Part shown: positions 58,780 through 64,000 of the stretch, piece by piece | Position numbering within the stretch: position 1 is the first letter of the stretch | Layout of the letters: every line of letters starts with the position of its first letter | Origin: Litsea cubeba | Lineage: Eukaryota > Streptophyta > Magnoliopsida > Laurales > Lauraceae | Length of the DNA: 64,000 nt | Direction of reading: 5' to 3' | Assembly: GCA_012931725.1 (NCBI GenBank) | Contig: CM022944.1 | Coordinates: forward strand, 65,170,823-65,234,822 | Notes under the pieces: model-generated | What the model saw: the letters and a program-made list of their open reading frames with translations, nothing else | The model's database searches: none | Told to the model about the DNA's origin: nothing | Program-made: the position numbers and the translations under genes

Positions 58780-59970
58780 AATGCCCCCTCGAGGTACAGC
58801 GGCGAGTTGCTTAACTTTTGTAGTCGATGTGCCTCGAAGAGATTTTTGAAGGAGAGCCTGTGACTTGACCAAGAGTCTTTGAGCAATCTTTCTTTTTGGT
58901 ATTTGTAGCGTTTTGAGCTTCCAGGGGAATTTTATGGTAGTGAAAGGGATCACGTACCATCTCGAGGCAAAGTTTTGAAGATGACATCAGGGATGTGGAT
59001 TTGGGTTTTGACCTTGTGACCTAACAGGCTATATATGGCAGGTTAGGGGGTCGGGTTTGGTTTTGATCGTGTGACCCAACAAGCTGTATGTGGAATGTTG
59101 GGGGATCAATTTTGGTTTTGATCTTGTGACCTAACAGGCTGTATGTGGCAAGTTAGGGGATCAGGTTCTGGTTTTTGGTTTTGGTCTTGTGACCTAACAG
59201 GCTGTATGTGGCAAGTTAGGGGACCAGGATTTGGTTTGATTTTTGTGGAATGTCAATTTCAAGAATTTGGCTCAATTTGGTAGATGAGGCTGGATGGTTT
59301 GATTTTTGGAAGCTCATGGGGCTTGGAATTTTCTTTTGTATGGTCCAATCAACTCAAAAGAGGCATGGAACCATTTTTGTATGCTCTTGGTAAGAGGGAT
59401 TTCTCTTTGACTAAAAGCCCAAAATTTATTTCTTTTTTTTTTTTTTTTGTGCCTAGGTGGTCAAACCTGGCTCATATGGGCTAACTCATGGGACCTTAAG
59501 CTTTTGAAATGGCTTAGATCTCATATGGTGTCATTTTTGTAAAGAATATCCAAAAATATCTCATTTGGATAGAGAATATCTAAGAATATCTTTACTTGGA
59601 GAGAATCTCTCATGATTCCTTTATTTTTGGGATAGAATATCTCAAGATATCTTTCTTTTGGGAAAGAATCCGTCATAGATTTCTTTTTGGGAGAAAATCT
59701 CTCATTGATTTCTTTTTGGGAGAGAATCCCTCAAGATATCTTTCTTTTGGGAAAGAATCTTTCTAATCTCTTTCTTTTGGTAAGGTTACTAATTAGTAAC
59801 ACTTACCTCTTTCTTCTTTCCTTCTTTGGTTTGCTCTCTTCTATAAAAGCAAGGAGGAGGTTGGATCTCTTGCTCTTATTACTTTCTTTTGCAATAATCT
59901 CAAGAGGGCTTCAAGACCAAGAGTTCTTCTTCTTCAAGATCTTCAAGACTTTTCTTCTTCTTCTCCATCA
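58780..59970 (+). promoter_or_regulatory. Promoter region of the plant-mobile-domain-like gene, tandem-repeat rich
   Basis: The polypurine tract of element Y lies at its left edge. Four units of 55-63 bp with GTGACCTAACAGGCTGTATGT start near 59016, 59071, 59126 and 59189. A shorter AT-rich repeat (GAGAATATCTCAAGATATCTTT-like, about 35 bp) covers about 59555-59770. TATAAAAG at 59842-59849 precedes the ATG at 59971 by about 120 bp, with a CT-rich leader. Confidence 0.6.
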
Positions 59971-62900
59971 ATGGCTTCAAGTAAGTTCTTCTTTTTCAAG
60001 AAAACTCCATTGTAGGAAAAAAAAATAAAGTTCTTTCTTCTTTTTTTTTTGTTTCTTTCTTTTCTTTTCTTCTTTTTTTTTCTTTTTCACGTGTTTGCCT
60101 CCTTTTTTTTTTTTTACACGTTTTTTTTTTTTTGCTTTTTTTTTTTTTTTTTCATGTTTGTTTTTTTTTTTTGTGTGGGCCGTACGGACAGATCCGTACG
60201 GATCTGGCCGTACGGCCACGTGGCCTGTGGGCCACGGCCTGTGGGCCAGCCCCTTTTTTTTTTTCTTTCCCTCCCCTTTTTTTTTAGAGAAAGTTTCTTT
60301 TCTTTTTTTTTTTGCTCATCATGATAATGCATTTTTTTTCGCAAATCTAGATGTTCATGCATGCCTTTAATTTGTAAATTAAATTTGTAGCATGATGTGA
60401 TAGCATACCTGAAAGTTTTTGCAAATTTGGGAACTTGGAGCTCGCAGTGATGTTGAGCCCTTCCTGATTTTGCGGAGACTTTTAGGTTTCGAAAGTTTGG
60501 AGTTTCGGAGCTCGCAGCGATGTTGAGCCCATCTTCAAGCTTTCTATTTCTTTCGGGATAGTTCCTTTTCTTCGGAATTGCCCCGTCATCATGTCAAAAT
60601 TTCGCCAGATTTTTTTTTAGCGAGATTCTGTCATTTTGATGTTTGATCTTTTTCTTTTCCATCCTTTTCAGGTGGTTCCTCCAGAGCGAACAAGGGTAAA
60701 GAGCCTGCTACAAGCGTACCTCGTCGATCTTCTAGATCTTCTAATCCGGCCGTTCAGCAGGCTTTCGAGAAGGTCCAGTATGTTGAGAGAAATCTGGAAG
60801 AGTGCGACTCCCTCAACAGAGATGAGATGAGGCAGCGACTGATCACTCTCAAGGGAGAGGAATTCTATAAGATCATGGTAAGCAGTCGTCCATGGCTGAT
60901 GGAAGATCAGAGCGTTTTGCCCAAGCCTACCTTCTTCTTTGGTGATGCAGTCCCTGATGACATTACATACCAGAGGAGATGTTTTCAGTTTTCCTTCACA
61001 GCAGATGGTGAGAAGAAGACTGTTACTACCCGGTCGATGTTTGATCGCACCGTCTCGATTCTGAGCCTTGCCCCCACGTGCCCTAAGAGGGAAGATCCTC
61101 CAAGTTGGGTGAGAAGGACAAATGTAATCAAGACCGGGGTTTTTGTTGGCGGTTCTCCTGGATATACGGAGAGGTCGCCTGTTGATATGGACCTGTTGAT
61201 GCCATCCAGCGGCTACCAGGGCTCTGATTATCCGTCGGTCGATTTGAGACCGGTGGGCCTTGGTATTTTCAGCGGTGACGGCAGCAATTGGATCAAGCCT
61301 TTCCGACTTCGAGGTCGTTTCAATGCTGACTCCGAGTGGAAGTTGTGGACTGATCGCGTCCTGCTGATTGGTGGCGCCGTTTTGAAGGAAGCCGGGATTT
61401 TTGATGCGGTCCGCGCCTTTAGGGAGACCGTGATCTTTTCCGACGAGGCCTTCATGGCTATGCTGGAGTCATTCCTCCCACAAACCAATACCTTCGTTGT
61501 GACGAATGGTGAGATTGGTTTTTCTTTGAAGGAGCTGAGCGCCATTACCGGATTGCCCATCCTCGGCAAACTTTATGAGGAGTTTATGCCGATTGACAGC
61601 GTCCTCGAGGGGCAGTCTGAGGAGTTCAGGCTTTTATACTTTCAGCTCGTCGCCTTCTATGATTTTTTGAAGGAGAAGGGGGGTTCGAAAGTTAGATCCA
61701 GCAGTTGGAAGAGTTTTTGCTCTTCATTCCCCAACTTTTTTGATAGTAGGGAGTCTTCTGATAGCGTGACCCAGGAAGCCGGAGCTCAGGATCCAAGTTC
61801 AAAGAAGATCTTGGCCATGCAAGAAGAGTTGAGAGATTTCTGTGCAAGTACAAACGCCATATGTCCTGACATTGCACTGCGGAGAGATCTCGCTGTTTAC
61901 CTCACTTATTGGCTTGGTGAGGCTGTATTTGCTGGAGGAGATGGAACGCACATCAGGCCGCATTGTATTTTTCCGGCTTGTCAGATGGCGTTTGGAGAGC
62001 AGCTTGCTTTGGTGCCAGCTCTTTACTCCTACCTGTGTACCGAACTGCAGGCTGCTGCTTTTCTGGTTCGGCTTGGGCTTCCCATGAATAGGGTATTTTC
62101 AGCCCATATCTTTTATTCGTGGTATATGTACCACTGTCCTGGCTTCCATCGGCTGGGTGCTGCACAGGATGATGATCCTCTGATGATTCGACTGGCTAAG
62201 GGCAAAGCCGTGTCCGAATCACTTTTGTTTGCCCGCATGAGGATCCGACGGTTCAGGGACGTCGAGATGGGGCAATCTTCAGTAAAGCTTTCTCCAGAGT
62301 TGCGGAAGAAGGCTTTTGATTTTGGTGCCTCCCGAGACTCTACCAGGGCGGGGTCGGGAAGGCATTATTCCTTGACAAATGCAGAGAGAGAGTGGCTTTT
62401 CAGCATACGTGTCGGCACGATGGTGTACCGCAGACATCTTTTCGTCGACATCCAGCCGTATGTACCCTCTCGCTTTGCTTTGCAGCTTGGCTTTTCTCAA
62501 GGCGTTGTTGGAGCGCCTTCAAGCATGGTGAAGCGCTTTGGAGGCTTACAGGACGGGAGAAATGCATGGGCTTTCTATAGTGCTGAAGACACTACAGCCA
62601 TGATTTCTTATCCTGTGTTGCTGACTTCCCGGACTGCCGGCTTTGCGACGTGGTTCGCGGAGAGCTTCTCGGCATATCGGGGACTTTCCAGGAAGGAGCT
62701 TGATGTGAAGCTGGCATCTGGAAAGGGCCTTGGAAAGTCGGATGGCATCCGGCGAGAGGAAGTTTGGGCCTTCCTTTCTGGAGAGAAGCACAAGATAGGC
62801 TTTCTCGGTGACCAGGGCGTCATCGGTTCTGAAGCTGTTCGAGAAATACCTGACGAGGCTTTGGAGCAGCTAGAACAGGAGGAAGCCGAACTTGGCGCTT

Positions 62901-64000
62901 GGATGCAGGCGGCACAGAGGCAAGCTTCCGTGGAGTCTACTGGCAAGAGCAGACCATCCAGTGATGAGTCAAGTGGGAAACCTGACTCTGACAGCGGGGT
63001 AGGTTCTTCTAAGAAGCGAGCCCGCAGAGGTAAGAGGAGGAGGAGTCATCATAGCAGCAAGGGGCAGCATGAGGACCCTCCTAACTTGGAAGTTCCTCTT
63101 ACTATCAATGAAGATGTGCCAGTGGATGCTGATGAGCCTCCGGAGAAGAGAAGCCGAGAAGAAGAGACCGTCGGTGAAGGTATGATTCTTCCTTTTTCTC
63201 TTTCCATTTCTTTTCATGGGATTTTTCCATGTTATGATTTGCTTCTTGTTTCTGCTTTTCTTCTCTTTTTTTAGCAGAGGAAGACTTGGTGATGCCTGAG
63301 GTCCCAACCGATGAGGTGGTGATGGATCCTGTTGAGGCACCTGAAGAAGAACCGAGGGACTCTGGAGTAAATCCAGAATCTCCAATTGGTACGACTTCTT
63401 TTGCTCTCTTTTTTTTTGTTTGAGTTTGTGACTCGGTTTGCTAACACATTTTTTTTTTGTCAGCTGACTTGCCACAGGGTTCTGATGACTTTGAACCATC
63501 GATGGACGCAAATGTTGATGATGCTTTCGATGAGTTCATGGAGGAATAAAGTGTTCCGCCAGTCGTCGAAGAAGGTATTTTGTAGTTATAACTCTGATAA
63601 TGATTTTCAAACAGGGTCATATTCATACCTTTTTGTGTTTCCTTTGCAGGTTTTGAAGTGGCAGAGGAGGATCCGTCGCTTCCAGAGCAAGAGATGCCAG
63701 AGGTTGATCCAGAGGTAGAGATTCCTGGGACCAGCTCTGACAATATTGAGGAGATTCCTCGCGCTGAGATTCCTTCCCGAGCAGGAGCAGCTTCAACTGG
63801 AAAGAGTTCTTTTGTTACTCTTTCAACAGATGATGACATGAGCAGCCGACCAACGGAGTTGGGCGAATCTTCAGCTGGGCCATCTCTTCTTTTTGCGAAG
63901 AAGGTGGTGGTGCGAGTTCTGAGCTCTTGGATTGAGACTCTCTTTTCTGGGCACTTGGAAGTCGGATTTGGCATGATCCAGCATGTGCAGGAGATTCTCA
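59971..64000 (+). CDS. Plant mobile domain (PMD)-like protein gene, at least five exons, partial
   Basis: Exons inferred from frame and GT-AG sites: 59971-59980, 60672-63179, 63275-63388, 63464-63574 and 63650 onward, open to the window end. Exon 1 gives MAS plus a split Ser codon. Residues about 210-530 resemble the PMD/aminotransferase-like family: ADSEWKLWTDRVLLIGGAVL, then SFLPQTNTFVVTNGEIGFSL, LSAITGLPILG and LAVYLTYWLGEAVF. A basic KKRARRGKRRR stretch near residue 784 could be a nuclear signal; acidic Glu/Asp-rich exons follow. A TAA at 63547-63549 interrupts exon 4 after about 905 residues, while the frame and splice sites continue beyond it. The gene is antisense to the LTR on its left and is probably an extra ORF of a Tat-type element. 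Its function is unknown. Confidence 0.75.
59981..60671 (+). other. First intron of the PMD-like gene with palindrome and T-rich segments
   Basis: GTAAGTT donor, TTTTCAG acceptor. It contains long T-rich tracts (60030-60160, 60250-60320). Between them (60177-60245) is a dense set of CCGTACGG and GGCCGTACGGCC palindromes followed by GGCCACGTGGCC and two copies of CCTGTGGGCCA. ORFs in the T tracts are low-complexity artefacts. Confidence 0.65.

Noticed and set aside
57686..58886. Long minus-strand ORFs (up to 272 codons) in the LTR of element Y
   Set aside because: They arise from a threefold degenerate tandem repeat and GC-rich palindromes, overlap each other in different frames, and show no recognisable domain.
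59977..60370. Lysine-rich or phenylalanine-rich ORFs on both strands
   Set aside because: They are translations of T-rich homopolymer tracts in an intron.

Overview
This is plant nuclear DNA from an angiosperm with a repeat-rich genome. Nearly all of it is transposable elements, many inserted inside one another. Only one ordinary host gene is visible, on the + strand: a GH17 glucan endo-1,3-beta-glucosidase with an X8 domain and a probable GPI tail. Its two exons (6027-6358 and 38968-40087) join in frame across a GT-AG intron of 32,609 bp. I cannot name the species from the sequence.

Layout. 1-4913: the 3' ends of two Ty3/gypsy elements (integrase tail, polypurine tracts, LTRs). 4914-6026: upstream region of the glucanase gene. 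6359-38967: the giant intron. In order it holds a 170-bp inverted-repeat element; an RTE-like LINE carrying a hAT element that itself carries a second LINE fragment; a decayed hAT transposase gene interrupted by an LTR-like unit that carries a third LINE; a broken copia element; a tandemly duplicated SINE-like unit containing a complete copia element with its target-site duplication; and a minus-strand LTR-like unit containing a 5S-rRNA-like (Cassandra-type) segment and a 2.6-kb inverted repeat. 40088-41669: 3' flank of the gene with a hAT MITE.

41670-57196 is mostly a family of 3-kb TG...CA units. They look like solo LTRs of a large-LTR gypsy element and are nested in one another; two have perfect 5-bp target-site duplications. 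Each contains a fast-changing cluster of short palindromes, mostly with a CTCGAG or GGTYRACC core.

51587-64000 holds two minus-strand gypsy 3' ends. In each, an LTR and polypurine tract are followed by a plus-strand gene with its own TATA box, pointing back into the element. One encodes a Transposase_28-like protein (53049-54127). The other encodes a multi-exon plant-mobile-domain-like protein (59971 to beyond the window end). I read these as extra antisense ORFs of Tat-lineage retrotransposons, each forming a divergent promoter pair with its LTR.
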